NCBI RefSeq assembly: GCF_027887165.1
Contig: NC_077230.1
Span: 339,956,322-340,020,321, forward strand
Length of the DNA: 64,000 nt
Source of the DNA: Monodelphis domestica
Lineage: Eukaryota > Chordata > Mammalia > Didelphimorphia > Didelphidae
Direction: 5' to 3'
The notes under the pieces were generated by a model. It was not told the origin of the DNA, did not search any database, and saw nothing but the letters and a program-made list of their open reading frames with translations. Positions 1 through 11,151 of the stretch are shown here, piece after piece (position 1 is the stretch's first letter; each line of letters begins with the position of its first letter). A program made the translations under genes and the position numbers.

Positions 1-119
1 ATTATGTAAGTAGAATAATTTGGGGTGATTCTAAAAACAAAGGAATTACTAAGGATTTGGGGTGTTGAGCTGTTTGAACTAGAAAGTCACAGGGAAAACC
101 AAGTGAATGACAAATAATA

Positions 120-300
120 ACTAACATATAGCCCTTTAAGAGATTTTCACAGTACTTTATAAATATCTCATTTTATCTGCAACAATCCCAGGAAGTGGGT
201 GCTATAATTATGCCTATTTTTTGCAGATGAGGAAAACTCAGGCTGAGGGCATCCTAGGAACATCTAACAAGTGTCTGAGGCCAGGAACCTGGGAAGACGT
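120..300 (+). repeat. MIR-like CORE-SINE fragment
   Basis: The order of motifs is that of a sense MIR: a 'tttataaatatctcatttta' segment, then 'gtgggtgctataattatg', then 'gcagatgaggaaaactcagg'. The copy is diverged and ends are approximate. No coding potential is seen. Confidence 0.6.
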
Positions 301-307
301 GTATATA

Positions 308-350
308 TTGATGCAGAGTGAAATGAACAGAACCAGAACAGTATATTTTA
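308..350 (+). repeat. Short L1 3'-end scrap
   Basis: The phrase 'tgatgcagagtgaaatgaac' followed by 'agaaccagaacagtat' matches the 3' part of the plus-strand L1 near 44005-44050 in this window ('gatgtagagtgaaataaac', 'agaactgggagaacactgta'). It is too short to assign to a subfamily. Confidence 0.45.
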
Positions 351-399
351 AAAGGTCTTTTTGACTCCAGGTCCATTGCTCAATACAGCTAGTTTTTTT

Positions 400-411
400 G
401 GGGGGGGGGGG
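400..411 (+). repeat. G12 homopolymer
   Basis: A run of 12 G directly follows a run of 7 T. The length is probably polymorphic or error-prone in assembly. Confidence 0.9.
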
Positions 412-967
412 TTCAATGTGTATATATCATTCCCCCCAGGTAAAATGGAAAAAGCTGAGGTAGAGAAGCTATTAGCCTGATCCTGAGCTTTTCAAGAAAG
501 TCTGGTAGGTAACTGCTATCAGGACCTGGAGAGAATGCTATACCTAGATGGATTGAAAATCAAAGGAAAAACAAGGCAGTGATGGTGGCAATATTATGAA
601 GAGCATCCTGGTAGCCTCATATAGTACAGGGCCTGTGACGTGGAGAAAAGCCTGCTGGGGAGAGAACTGCGTGCAGTCCTAGAAACAAGGACCAAGGGCA
701 TATAGTCTTTTCTCATGGAGCTGGTTTTCTGTGATTGCAAGAAAATGGAAGGAGCACAAGAAAGCTATATGCCATGTCAGGCAGTCTGTTCATAATGGAA
801 TTGGTTTCTGGGAGGCAAAACAGACTAGATCTGAGGAGGGTGATAGTGGCAAAGGTGGTTTTTGTGTTAGGCAACCTAGGACCCTGAATCACCTGGATTA
901 GATTAATTTGACAAGCATTTATTAAACCTATAGGCACTGGGCGTACAAAACAATATAAAGCCTGCTA

Positions 968-990
968 TAAATATATATATATATATATAG
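968..990. repeat. (TA)n microsatellite
   Basis: A short alternating AT run of about 20 bp lies just downstream of a SINE scrap at about 905-960 ('acaagcatttattaaaccta'). Confidence 0.85.
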
Positions 991-1224
991 ACATGCGAAC
1001 CAAATTTCTGTTTTAGCTATGTTCCAGGGAAATATATCTTGTGGAATTGTGGTTGGTCAGTATGTTGATCAGAATGACTAAGAATGTTTCATCTTTATAA
1101 TATTGCTGTTAATATATAAATGGTTCTGCTCACTTCCTGACTTCAAATCCTACCTCAGACACTGACTAACTCTGCGCTCAAGCCATGCAAGGTTATTTAA
1201 GGTTTGCTTATTTTTTTTTTTGAG

Positions 1225-1425
1225 TCAGATTTATTGAAATCAGATCATTTAGAATTGGAAGGGAGATGTTCTTATCCAATCCCATTATTTTACAGCTGAG
1301 GAAACTAAGGCTTAAAGGGGCAGTGGCTTCCACAGAGAGAGCAAGTAGCAGATCAGGGATATGAAACTTAAGTTCTAAGTCTGGACCCTGTACTCTTTCC
1401 ACTATACCATATAATGGTCCAGTAG
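1225..1425 (+). repeat. MIR-like SINE
   Basis: The segment 'tttacagctgaggaaactaa' is followed by 'gcaagtagcagatcaggga' and a terminal 'ctctttccactatacca'. This is the core-to-3' order of a sense MIR-type CORE-SINE. The copy is diverged. Confidence 0.65.
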
Positions 1426-1429
1426 TGTT

Positions 1430-2384
1430 TCTTTTTATGCTATTTATACTTCTGTGTAATTTGAATCTATTACCCTAAAAACTCCAAACCTCAGCAAAAC
1501 TCTGATCCCTAGCAAAACAATCATTCCCAGCACCCTACTCACTTCCTGCCATTACGTGTTGATGTGCTGATGTAGACAGGAGATAAATTTGGTGGAGTTC
1601 CGTCTCTTGGGCTCTTTTCCTTCCAGTGGCGGCTTTGGTGGAGTGGGCTTTTTGAGTAGGTAGAAAAAACGTAGTCATATGGTTCTATTTTGTCAGGTAA
1701 TAAATTGTATAAATATAATGCTTGAAGTATTGGACATGAATTTAACTCCTATCTGGGATTTGAAACTTAAATTCTGACACAGTTTGTTAAACTTAGAACA
1801 CAATTACGCTATAATTTTTATATCTTTATTTTTGTGATACTGTTGATCAAAATTCAGAGGCCATGATTCAGAACACAATCTCTTTCCTGTGGGGAAGTCC
1901 ATTATGACCTGCTTTCCAGACTCCAAAACAAGGACCATTCCAAGAACTGTTTTGTGTATATTTGGAAAAGAAAGTACTGAGTATTCATCCATGCAGGCAT
2001 TATTCTGTCCTCCCAAAGATCTGTTATTTCAGGGCACTCATGCTCCTAGTTTGGATGAGAATTGCCAAGGCCAAAAAACTCGCTCACCTGACGACCCTTC
2101 TATTAATCATGAGTCTCAATGGACATAGCTGACTGATCTGCCAGCTAAAGCCACATAGTCTACTCTGGGCAATCTCTCATTTTGAAAAAAGATCCGTAGC
2201 ATCAAATACTGAGTCAGTGAGTTTCCCTTCTTAGCATGTCTTCCTTCATCTTTAACAAGAAGAAGGTGTTAGATGTTTGCCATAATTAAAAAAATTTAAA
2301 CTTAAATTTAAAATGTAAGAAAGTCTTTTATTGAAGTGAAAGAGTCTTAACAGTGGAGGTGGAAAGAAGGTCAAGAAGTCAGTC
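1430..2384. other. Intergenic, no recognised gene
   Basis: Low-complexity to unique sequence. Two overlapping opposite-strand open frames of 70-79 codons occur around 1804-2128. They show no recognisable domain and no splice or Kozak support, and I treat them as chance. Confidence 0.5.
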
Positions 2385-2520
2385 AAAGAACACCAATTAA
2401 GCACCTACTACATGCCAAATACTCTGCTAAATACTGGAGGTACATGAAAAGGCAAAAAACCCAGCCCTGTTCTTAAGGAACTTGCAGTCTAATGGGGAGG
2501 ACACCGTGCAATTTACCCTA
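2385..2520 (+). repeat. Marsupial CORE-SINE-like copy
   Basis: It begins 'caccaattaagcacctacta', continues through 'catgccaaatactctgctaa' and ends near 'cttgcagtctaatggggagg'. The same word order recurs at about 5695, 15915, 9675, 54060 and 61796, so it is a dispersed family. Confidence 0.65.
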
Positions 2521-2574
2521 TTGAGAAACAAGATACGTCTTGGGGATAGTCTCAGAGGGAAGGAAGAAGAAAAC

Positions 2575-2800
2575 AAATAATTATGTTTGTATGTGCCAGG
2601 CACTGCACTAAATCTTATCAGATCCTCAAAGCAACCCTATGAGGTAGATTCTATTATCATTCCCTTTTTATAGTTGAGGGAACTGAGGCAGACAAAGGTT
2701 AAATAACTTGCCCACGGTCACATAAAGTGTCTGAGGCAGGATTTAAATGGAAGTCTCCCTGATTGCAGGCATGGCACCTCTGTCCACACTACCTTGCCTT
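2575..2800 (+). repeat. MIR element
   Basis: A nearly full sense MIR: 'tgtgccaggcactgcactaa', 'caaccctatgaggtagattc', 'gttgagggaactgaggcag', 'taacttgcccacggtcaca'. It follows the preceding SINE almost head to tail. Confidence 0.8.
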
Positions 2801-3243
2801 TTAAGTGACTCTGAGACATCTCCCAGGACTCTCTACCCCAACTTCCTCGGACACCCCCCACTTCCTTTGTGGGAAGTGCCTGAGAAGATATAAAAAGAAG
2901 AGAGCGCTGGGAGTTTTGATGCCTTTTCTAGGGAAGAGCCTTACTGGGGCTAAGAGCCTGTGGTCCCTCCTTGCATACCTGCGGGAGATCTGATTTTCTG
3001 TAGCCTTCCAAGACCTTTATTTTCCTGGCCCCATAGACCTAACTGGCTATCCCTAAAGTCTGGCTTCATTCAATTTAAAACTATTCCTAGCATAATTATA
3101 GGTTAGAAGGAAAAGCCTGATCAATTTCATTATCGGGCTACCCAGAGTGAAAAGGGACCCCCGGCTACCTTCCCTTCCTCTCCCTACATTTCCCCATCAA
3201 CACTACCTCGCTGCCTAAGACTAAGGGGATTTGGGCTTTTTGG
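2801..3243. other. Intergenic, nothing recognised
   Basis: About 440 bp between repeats with no supported gene. A 62-codon plus-strand open frame at 2805-2993 has no recognisable similarity. Confidence 0.5.
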
Positions 3244-3259
3244 GAAAGGCATAATTTTA

Positions 3260-3462
3260 TTTTTTCAAACCCTTACCTTCCATCTTAGACTCAATACTGT
3301 GTATTGGTTCCAAGGCAGAAGAGTGATAAGGGCTAGGCAATGGGGGTTAAGTGACTTGCCCAGGGTCACACAGCTGGGAAGTGTCTGAGGTCAGATTTGA
3401 ACCTAGGACCTCTCATCTCTAGGTCTGGCTCTCAATCCACTGAACCACCCAGCTGACCCTGA
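3260..3462 (-). mobile_element. tRNA-derived marsupial SINE, full length
   Basis: Reverse complement of the roughly 195-bp SINE that dominates this window. It contains the B box (antisense of ggttcaaatc), the 'gtgacttgcccagggtcaca' core and the A-rich tail, which reads as T-rich on plus. Imperfect target-site duplications flank it: 'gaaaggcataatttta' at 3244-3259 and 'gaaaggtataacttta' at 3463-3478, 14 of 16 matching. Confidence 0.92.
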
Positions 3463-3463
3463 G

Positions 3464-3729
3464 AAAGGTATAACTTTAGCTGAGACTCCAAGAAAGCCAG
3501 AATCTAAGAGGCAGAGAAGGCATGGAGGCAAGCTAATGAAAACATTCAGGAAATAGTTTCCTTTGCAAAGAACAGCCAGGAGGTTGGCTGGGGTCACTGG
3601 ATTACAGAGAATATGGAGGAGAATAAGATTTAAGAAGATTGGAAAGATAGGAAGGGGCCATGCTATGGAGGGTTTTGTATGCCAGAGGATTTTGTAATTG
3701 ATCCTTGAGAAGATAGGGCCCAGTAGAGT

Positions 3730-3815
<86 letters not shown>

Positions 3816-5560
3816 GGAGAGAGGGAGAGAGGGAGAGAGAGAGAAAGAGAGAGGAGAAGGAGAGAGAGAGGAAGGAAGGGAGAAAGGGAGAGAGAGAAAG
3901 AGAGAGAGAAAGGAGAAAGCATGGGAGAAAGAAGAGAAAGCATGGGAGAAAGAAGAGGAGGGGAGAGAGAAAGAGAGTTGGAGAGTTAGGATAGATCACT
4001 TTGGTAGCTGAATTAAGGATGAACAATAGTAGGGAGAGGTTAGGTGGGGAGACCAACTAGAAGGCGATTATACGTCCAGATGTGAGGTGATGGGGACCTG
4101 TGTTGGGTTGGTGGCAATGTCACAGGAGAGAAGGAGGTATATACAAGAGATGTCATAAGGTAAAATTGAATGGACTTGGCAAAAAATTGGATGGGGTTGG
4201 GGAGAGGGTGAAATAGTGTGAGGAGTCAAAGCTGATAAGGAGCTTGTAAGCCTGGGTAACTGATAGGACTGTGGTCGCCTAGACAACAATAGGGAGCTGA
4301 GGAAGAGATCATGAGTTCACTTTTGGGCACTGAATTTAATATTTCTGCAGGATAGCCAAACTGAGATGTCCCGTCCAAAAGGAGAAACGAGGCTGAAGGT
4401 TTGGGAGAGAGGTCAGGTCTGCCTAAGTAGATCTGAGCATCTGCACAGAGATAATGAAAGCATTGCCTAGAAATCATCAGAATCATGGGAGTTGATGAAA
4501 TCAAGGTAAATAATATAGATAAAGAAGAGAAAATTGTCCAGGACAGAACCTTTAGAAGTACCTCTCCAGTTATTGGTCAAAGACTGGATGTAAATGTGCC
4601 CGAAGACAGAGAAGTCGTCGGAGAATTAGGAGAACAAAAAGGGTGATGTCACTGACATACAGAGTGAAGAGAGCATGAAGGAGAACAGGGTCTTTGGTAG
4701 TGTCAAATACAGAAATTGAGAAGGATGTGAGTTGAGAAAAGGTCATTGGATTTGGCGATTAAGAGATTATTAGTAAATTTGGAGAAAGAAGTTTCAATTG
4801 AATAAAGATGTCAAAAGCCAGACTACAAAAAGTTAGCAGAGAGGAAAAGAAGTACAGGCACCTATTTTAGACAGCCTTCTCCAGAAATTTAGCCATAAAA
4901 GGGAGAAAAATATAGCGCAATTACTAAAAGAGATAGAGCAAGTGAAGGTTTTTGAATATAGGGGAGACATTGGAAGCAGTAGAAAAACTGCCAGTAGACA
5001 GAGATTGAAGATTAGTAAGAGTAGAGATGAAAAAGGGGGGGCCATCCACTGGAAAAGATGAGATTGAATGGGATCACTTCATGTGAAATGGGCAAAAGAG
5101 GACGTAATAGCAGAAGGGATCTGTGAAAGATGAAGAAAGATTTGAGAAAATGGGATAAAGAAGTTCTTTTCCTTCATGTTAAATGACTTCAAAAACAATA
5201 TTTTTTTTTAGTGAAATATAAGTTCTCAGCTGAGAGGATGGAAAGAAGAGGTGTTACGGAAAGTTTGAGGAGGAATAAAAAGGTTTAGAAGAGCTGTCGT
5301 GAATGGGCTGGCTAATTGAATAGGGAAGTACAGTTGCTGTTGTGAGGGCCCAGTTGAGATTATGTAATATAAATTTGTAGTGGACCCAGTCATCATAGTT
5401 TCATGACTTTCTCCAGTGTATTTTTTTTATTTAAAGCAGCATGTGAGTAGGATAGAAATACTGAGTGATGCAATCCGAGGCTGGGGTTTGAAAGGACAAG
5501 ATCTTTGATAGGATAAAAGGGCAAGAAATGCAAGAAGATTTGACACAGTCAAGAGAGATC
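3464..5560 (+). repeat. Purine-rich ancient mammalian repeat, family not named
   Basis: About 2 kb of A/G-rich sequence with the running phrases 'gccatgctatggagggtttt', 'gatagatcactttggtagct', 'tgtccaggacagaaccttta' and 'gaaaaggtcattggatttgg'. I recognise these as a widely dispersed ancient repeat but cannot assign a family name with confidence. Related pieces lie at about 30850-31080 and 54430-54520. A GA microsatellite interrupts it. Open frames across it are low-complexity artefacts. Confidence 0.5.
3729..3990. repeat. (TG)n-(GA)n microsatellite
   Basis: A short TG run passes into more than 200 bp of GA/GGA/AAG purine repeat on the plus strand, with imperfections increasing to the right. 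The predicted Arg/Glu-rich and Leu/Ser-rich frames on both strands come only from the repeat. Confidence 0.97.
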
Positions 5561-5564
5561 CATG

Positions 5565-5690
5565 TTCAGATGCTGGCTTTGATATTTTATAGCTATGAGA
5601 CCATGAAAAAGTAATTTAACCTTAGCTTTGGTTTTCTCATCTATAAAATCGAGAAGAAAAACACAGCTTTTGCAGGCTTATGATGAGTCA
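5565..5690 (+). repeat. MAR1-like SINE fragment
   Basis: The words 'gatgctggctttgatatttt', 'aaaaagtaatttaacctta' and 'ttttctcatctataaaatcg' match the 'cctcatctgtaaaatg' half of marsupial MAR1-type SINEs. It is old and diverged. Confidence 0.5.
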
Positions 5691-5694
5691 AAAA

Positions 5695-5830
5695 AAAAAA
5701 GATTCGATATTTATTAAGCACTTACAATAGATATAAGCACTATACTAAGCCCAAGGAAAACAAATACAAATAAAAAGAAATAGAGTCCTCAAGGATTTAT
5801 ATCTTAATGGGGATAGAACACAAAAAAGGG
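5695..5830 (+). repeat. Marsupial CORE-SINE-like copy
   Basis: 'tatttattaagcacttacaa', 'gcactatactaagcccaagg' and 'tatatcttaatggggataga' are the same family words as at 2385-2520. Confidence 0.6.
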
Positions 5831-6084
5831 AGTCCAGGAGAGTGTGATGGGGCAGGAAAAGAAGGCACATATTCATGAGGAATGGTGTAGAAGGAAATAT
5901 ACATGGCCACGAGCAGGACCAGGAGAGGAATAAAGGAGTGACCATGGTTGGCCTGAGTACTTCCTTAAAATGGAGATTTGGGGACGAAATGACCAATCAG
6001 AAGAAGGGTAGAGGAATTTAAGTGGCTGGGATAAAATTAAATTGGGAATTTAATTCTTGGTCATCTAGGCTAAGGCTTCAAGAA

Positions 6085-6270
6085 ACCCATACAGAGAAAT
6101 AGTGTGGAATTAAACAATGTGAAAGCTAGAATTGACCTAGAGATCATTCAATTCAACTTCCTCTTTTTTATAGGTGAGCCAATTAAGGTCTATGCAATAG
6201 ACTTATCTAAGTCATCCGATTTGGATACTAGTCAACTAGTAAACCCAGGTTTCTTGACTCCTGGACTCTA
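6085..6270 (+). repeat. MIR-like SINE
   Basis: 'gaattgacctagagatcatt', 'ttataggtgagccaattaag' and a final 'ctcctggactctatctcttg' follow the order of a sense MIR-type element. The copy is heavily diverged. An 82-codon open frame inside it has no family similarity. Confidence 0.55.
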
Positions 6271-6424
6271 TCTCTTGCCACTGTCACAGTTAGTGGGAAT
6301 AGTTGTTTTGAAAATGTGTGCCACTTACATATGGGGTACTAGGCTAGACTAGGCTCAATGAAAATCCATGTTTACCAGTCAAAAAACCTCCATGCTGTGT
6401 TTGACATTCTGACATTGGTCAATT

Positions 6425-7262
6425 GGGTTTTGTCATATTTAATAAATACATTTTTATTAATATCTTTTCTTTTTATACCACCAGCACTTCCCAATGTATA
6501 AATCTAATATTTATCCCGTGTTCCACACCCATAGACTCCCACCTCCACAAAGAAGCACAAAATGCTGTTTTCTCATGTTTTCTTTGGGGCAAAGCTTGGT
6601 CATTATAATCTCACAGCATTCAGATCTGATATGTTGGCATTTTTCTTTTCTTTTCTTTATTTTAGTCATGTTTATTGTTTATCTCATTTTGCTTTCTTCA
6701 CTTTATAGCAAATCGCATTTCCTGTGCTTTTCATCATATTCAGTTTAAAAAAGCATAGTAATATTCCATTTCGTTCATGTACCACAATTTATTCAGCCAT
6801 CCCCCATTGGTGAGCGTCTACTTTGTTTCTGGTTCTTTGCAATTACAAAAAGAGCCGATATAAATATTTTATCATATGTGGGTCCCTTCTTTCCCCTTAC
6901 TCCTTTGGTATAAACCTAGTAATGGAATCTGAGTCTGAGAATGGGCATTTAAGTCACTTTCTTCACATGACTCCAAATTGCTTTTCAGAATGGTTGCCTC
7001 AGTTCACAGCATCTGACTTTTGACATTTCCAATGCTAATTATCCCGTCTTTTGTAATCTTTGCCAGTCTGCTAGCTGTGAGTTACAGCCTTAAGATTGTT
7101 TTGGTTCATCTTTCTCACATTAGTGATTTGGACCATTCATTCATGTGACTGCCAAAATTTTGTAATTTGTCTTGAGAACTGTTCAAAATCCTTTTATGTA
7201 TTTGGAAATGGCTTTTTCTCTTATACATTTTTATTAATTGTCTATATCTCTTAGATATTAAA
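6425..7262 (-). mobile_element. Old L1 fragment: ORF2 C-terminal end and 3' UTR
   Basis: Read on the minus strand this parallels the ORF2 end of the younger L1 at 35.4-42 kb. Shared phrases include 'ttattcagccatcccccatt', matching 'tgttcagccattccccaatt' at 35950, and 'gcttttcagaatggttg', matching 'cctccagaatggttgg' at 36140. The frame is broken many times. Several repetitive plus-strand open frames overlap it and are not genes. Confidence 0.75.
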
Positions 7263-7376
7263 ATTTTTAAATATAAGGAACAGCACAGTGAATGAAAATG
7301 CTATGGTCATATAAGAATGGGAACATGGATTCTAAAGCTTATAATGAGCTGATGTTAGTGAAGAAAGGTAAGGAAT

Positions 7377-7578
7377 TGGGGCAGCTGGGTGGCTCAGAGC
7401 CAGGTCCAGAGACAGGAGGTCCTGGATTCAAATTTGACCTCAGGCCCTTCCCAGCTGTGTGACCCTGGGCAAGTCACTTAACCCTCATTGCCTAGTCCTT
7501 ATCGCTCTTCTGACTTGGAACCAATACACAGTATTGATTCCAAGATGGAAGGTAAGGCTTAAAAAAAAAGATTAAAAA
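7377..7578 (+). mobile_element. tRNA-derived marsupial SINE, full length
   Basis: It starts ggggcagctgggtggctcag, has the B box at 'ggattcaaat' and 'gtgaccctgggcaagtcact', and ends in an A-rich tail. Perfect 13-bp target duplications 'aaaggtaaggaat' lie at 7364-7376 and 7579-7591. A short deletion after 'gtggctcag' removed 'tggattgag'. Confidence 0.95.
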
Positions 7579-7914
7579 AAAGGTAAGGAATAACAGAAAG
7601 CTTTATTTTTTTTTGGGTGTGTTAGGAGGTGGGGGATCTAAGAAGATACAGGGCTGCTATTTGAAGCAAACAGCAAAATTATAGTGCTTGGTTTGGTTCT
7701 CATTGTTTCCATTTTCTTTGCAAAGAGAATGATCTGTGAACAAAAATGGCTAAGAGGGAGTTCATGACCCAAGGTGAGAGGGGAGATAGAAAGAGGGCAC
7801 TTAGCTACCCCAGAGGAGTTTAAATCACCAAATCTACAGGAACTACATTCTAGGGTACTGAAAGAATGGGCAGATTGTAATTGCTATGCCATTTTGTGTT
7901 TGTTTTTTTTTAGA

Positions 7915-8450
7915 TTGTGGCAAAGAGGTATTTAAGGATTGAAGAAGGGGTAAATTAATTTTTTTTTAGGGACAAAAATGGTATCCACAAACTATAGAGC
8001 AGAGAGTGTGACTTTGGTCCCTGGTAAAATTCTAGAATATGTTATTTTATTAAAGAAATAGTTAATTGACATCTAGAAAAGGAAGCAATGATCACAAAGT
8101 CAGCATGGTTTCACCAAGAAAGGTCACACCAGACATATCTCATTTATTTTTGACAAGGTTAATCAAATAGTTGATCAGGAGAGTAGCATACATTTTAGCA
8201 AATCATTTGATTAATAGATACTAAGTTAATGTGACTGCCTCACTGTCTCTTCCAAAGTTTTTGAAGTCTAGTGGCAGTGGATGGCCTCAGTGTCCCAAAG
8301 TAGAATGGATTTCTCTTCCTGCAGGTCTTCAAGCAAAGGTTTGAATGACAATTTGCTGAATATGTAGTAGTGGATTCTTATTTGGGTATGGATTGAACTA
8401 GATGGCCTCTGAGTGCCATTCCAATTCTAATATTCCATGGCTTTGTGAAA
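7915..8450 (+). mobile_element. CR1/L3-type LINE fragment, RT to 3' end
   Basis: The plus-strand conceptual reading near 8095-8210 gives a degraded CR1 reverse-transcriptase patch (GFTK.. QT.. SF.. VDQ..., 'SIHFSKSFD'-like). It is followed at 8310-8440 by the typical CR1/L3 3' end ('gtcttcaagcaaaggtttga', 'gaactagatggcctctgagt'). No intact frame remains. Family assignment rests on recall of CR1/L3 structure. Confidence 0.65.
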
Positions 8451-8689
8451 ACCCAAATCTCATAAGACCCATTGTATTTACCATGGTGTAACACTTTTAA
8501 ACCTTGGCTCTAGGTTAAGCACCACGGCCATTTAAGCAGGGAAAGTAACTTAGATAAAAAGTTACCACCTTAATTTTTTTATCCCCAAAAGGCCGCCCTA
8601 CTTTGGATGCCCCCTTGTGGTATGAGAATGACCCAGTTTTCCAGAAGGCTGTGCCAACACAGCACATCTTTTCAAGCTTTAAGTAAGCA

Positions 8690-8935
8690 TTAGTAAAATA
8701 TTTTTTAAATACACAGAAATTTTTTTTAAATTCATAAAGGGATACAAGGCAATTTTCTTTCTACCTTGTTCAATTTAAATATACTCTTTAAATATATTTT
8801 ATAATCTTTATAATATAAAATATAATTTTTATGTTATATGTATACCTAACAAGTCCATGGTTTCACATATAATCCTCTCTTTTGTTATTTGAAGATTGGG
8901 ATGTTTTGTTTATTAATGATTGTTAAGTTCATAAT
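8690..8935. other. AT-rich low-complexity stretch
   Basis: Dense A/T with repeated 'ttttttaaat', 'tataatataaaatataattt' words. No gene or recognisable repeat. Confidence 0.7.
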
Positions 8936-8950
8936 ACATTTTTATTAAAC

Positions 8951-9040
8951 CCCTACCTTCCATTGTAAGTATTGGCTCCAAAGCAGAAGAATGGTAAGGG
9001 TGAGGCAAATAGGGACTTGCCCAACTAGGAAGTAGTTTCA
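8951..9040 (-). mobile_element. tRNA-derived SINE, truncated
   Basis: Only the 3' two-thirds remains in antisense: 'cccctaccttccattgtaag', 'ggctccaaagcagaagaatg', then 'gggacttgcccaactaggaa'. The middle and the pol III promoter half are missing. Confidence 0.75.
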
Positions 9041-9334
9041 AAATACATTTTCTAAAATTTTAAGACCTTTTATTATATATATTTTATAAGCATGTATACA
9101 TACATGTGTATGTTACACATAATATATACACATATATGCACAAGTAGGACAACTTGATCATTTAAAGTTATGTCTTTAAAAGTTTGAATCGACATTGAAT
9201 AAACTCACTTAGCTGACCAAGCAGACAAATATAATAAAGACTAGGAGTTTTTTTCTTGGTCTTTATTCATTTTTTTAATGGATGCAGCACAAGAGAGGAG
9301 CATTGATTTTTAAATCTTAGTAGTTATCCATTCA

Positions 9335-9480
9335 ACCAATATGCATGAAACTGCAGTTCAGAAGAGCTGGATGACTTGCCCAAGGCCACACAGGGAGAGC
9401 AGATAGCACAGCTGGAGTTCAAGCCCAAGACTTCTGACTCCGAAGCCAGTGATCTTCCCGCCGCAATGTGTCTTCCATTT
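9335..9480 (+). repeat. MIR element
   Basis: 'tgacttgcccaaggccacac', 'agctggagttcaagcccaag' and 'gaagccagtgatcttcc' give the 3' half of a sense MIR-type SINE. Confidence 0.7.
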
Positions 9481-9674
9481 TTTAGGGAATCCAAACTGGT
9501 AGAGTTCAAGCTTCAGATAAAGGCTGGGCAAAGACGGCCTCTTCAATCACTTCCAGTTCTGAGGTTCTGCTCCCTGTGGATCCTGTGCTCAGCACTGGTG
9601 GGGAGTGGGAGGAGGAACAGGGAGGAACACCAAGATGACCAAGATGTGGTCCTTGCCCTCAAAAAGCTGGTCTA

Positions 9675-9961
9675 GTCAGCAGGCTTTAAATAAGTGCCCA
9701 CTATGTGCCAGGAGTACAAAGCAAAGCACAAAAGTCCCTGCCCCCAAGCAGCTCATAAGGTAGGGCAATGAGGTGGCTCAGTGGATAGAGAGCCAGGCTT
9801 GGAGATGGGAAGCCCCGAGTTCAGATCTGGCCTCAGCCTTTTCCTATCTGTGTGACCCTGGGCAAGTCACTTAACCCCATGACCTAGCCCTTACTGCTCC
9901 TCTGCCTTGGAACCAATACTTAGTATCAATCCTGAGACAAAAGATAAGGGTTTAAATAAAT
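9675..9961 (+). mobile_element. CORE-SINE scrap followed by tRNA-derived SINE
   Basis: 9675-9760 is a CORE-SINE scrap ('aaataagtgcccactatgtg', 'aagcagctcataagg'). From about 9762 a full tRNA-derived SINE follows ('gggcaatgaggtggctcag', 'gtgtgaccctgggcaagtc', tail 'gataagggtttaaataaa'). No clean target duplication was seen. Confidence 0.85.
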
Positions 9962-10094
9962 AACTTTAAGATAACTGCCCAGGGATTTAGGCAGAGAAAT
10001 GTTCATATTGAGTTGTCGAGGAGAATTTTTCTTCAGCAAACACTTGGGTATCTAATAAAAGGCAAACTTGGAAAAGGCTATTTCAAACTTACTT

Positions 10095-10400
10095 TTCTCT
10101 ATGAGCACTGAAAATGCAACGTCCTGAGATCTGCTCTGGGGGAGGCCCAGGAGCTCATTTAGTCCTGAACAAGAGCCCCTCTCGAGCATCTCTGACAGTT
10201 TTAGGAGAAACATTCATCCATTGCTATTGTTTTGCTTTCTGAGCCCAAGAAGAACACCTTCATTCCTCTTTCATGTGACAAGCCTTAAAATACTTGAAGG
10301 CAGCCACCACGTTCCCCAAGACTTCTCATTTCTAGGTTAAATATCCCCAGTTCCTTCCACTCCTCTTCGTAGGAACGGTCACATTCAAGTTTGCAATAAA
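10095..10400. repeat. Ancient interspersed repeat, probably LINE-derived
   Basis: 'cttgaaggcagccaccacgt', 'ccccaagacttctcatttct' and 'aatatccccagttccttcca' are familiar words of an old vertebrate/mammalian dispersed repeat. I associate it with CR1-type LINEs without certainty. Confidence 0.4.
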
Positions 10401-10504
10401 AGATAGTCCAGTGTTGTTAATCTTCACAGCCCTCCTCTATATATTATATATACATTTATATATAATTAGCTTGTATTTCACATAACTTAAATAGGGCACA
10501 TAAT

Positions 10505-10670
10505 TAATTATTGAAGAGAAACTAAGCAGCAAGAACAGCTATAGAGCTGATCTTTGAAGTCAGGAAGACAGGGGCTGGAAGTCCCATCCGACATGTACTA
10601 GCTGAGTGACCCTGGCAAAGTCACTTGACCTTTGATTTCCCTCCCTGTTTCCCAGCTCCAGGCAGCCCTC
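10505..10670 (+). repeat. MAR1-like SINE, diverged
   Basis: 'gaagtcaggaagacaggggc', 'gactagctgagtgaccctgg'-like text and 'caaagtcacttgacctttga' show a sense MAR1-type element. Confidence 0.55.
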
Positions 10671-10683
10671 TCAAGACAGATGC

Positions 10684-11150
10684 TGATTCTATTGATGATT
10701 TATTTATTGCTCCTCCCAGGATCTCCTCACACCAGTGAAAGCAGAAGTCTGGTAGTGGGATAAAAGTGATTGAAAGAAGAGGTGCCCACGGAGCGCATAA
10801 TTCCGGGGAATGAGCAAATGGACAAACAACCACGTGCCTTGGCAAACTGCCCTGCACAAATGCCGTCTATTCCAAACAATTTGGGGTGTGTTGTTAGCCT
10901 GGGCAGGAGCCAGGCCCTGCCGCTGTTTTCTGATAGAAACACCTTTGGTCATTTTGCCCTTCAAATGAAAGGGCTGCCTCAGGTGACCCGAACCTACCCA
11001 AAGTACAGGTGTGTTTGCAGAAGCTTTTCCTGCAAACTCAAGCTGCACGCAGTGATCCGTGCCGTGTCCTGTCTGTATGTCTCAACTGTTTTACCATTTG
11101 AAGCTCGGTCACGTAGTCATGGCAGAAACACCATTTGGTAATTGACACGT
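10684..11150. other. Low-repeat block, candidate conserved non-coding element
   Basis: About 465 bp with none of the SINE, MIR or L1 words that fill the flanks, balanced base composition, and few stops on either strand (123-codon plus and 114-codon minus frames overlap). I recognise no protein domain in either frame. AQP11's 3' end lies about 2 kb to the right. Regulatory function is inference only. Confidence 0.35.
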
Positions 11151-11151
11151 T

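Noticed and set aside
3403..4056. 217-codon Leu/Ser-rich frame and Arg/Glu-rich frames on the other strand
   Set aside because: Produced by the GA/CT microsatellite.
7378..7500. tRNA gene suggested by A and B boxes
   Set aside because: The boxes belong to the tRNA-derived SINE; no cloverleaf-length tRNA body is present.
10770..11141. 123-codon plus-strand frame as a gene
   Set aside because: No ATG context, domain or splice evidence; an equally long minus-strand frame overlaps. Kept only as a low-repeat block.
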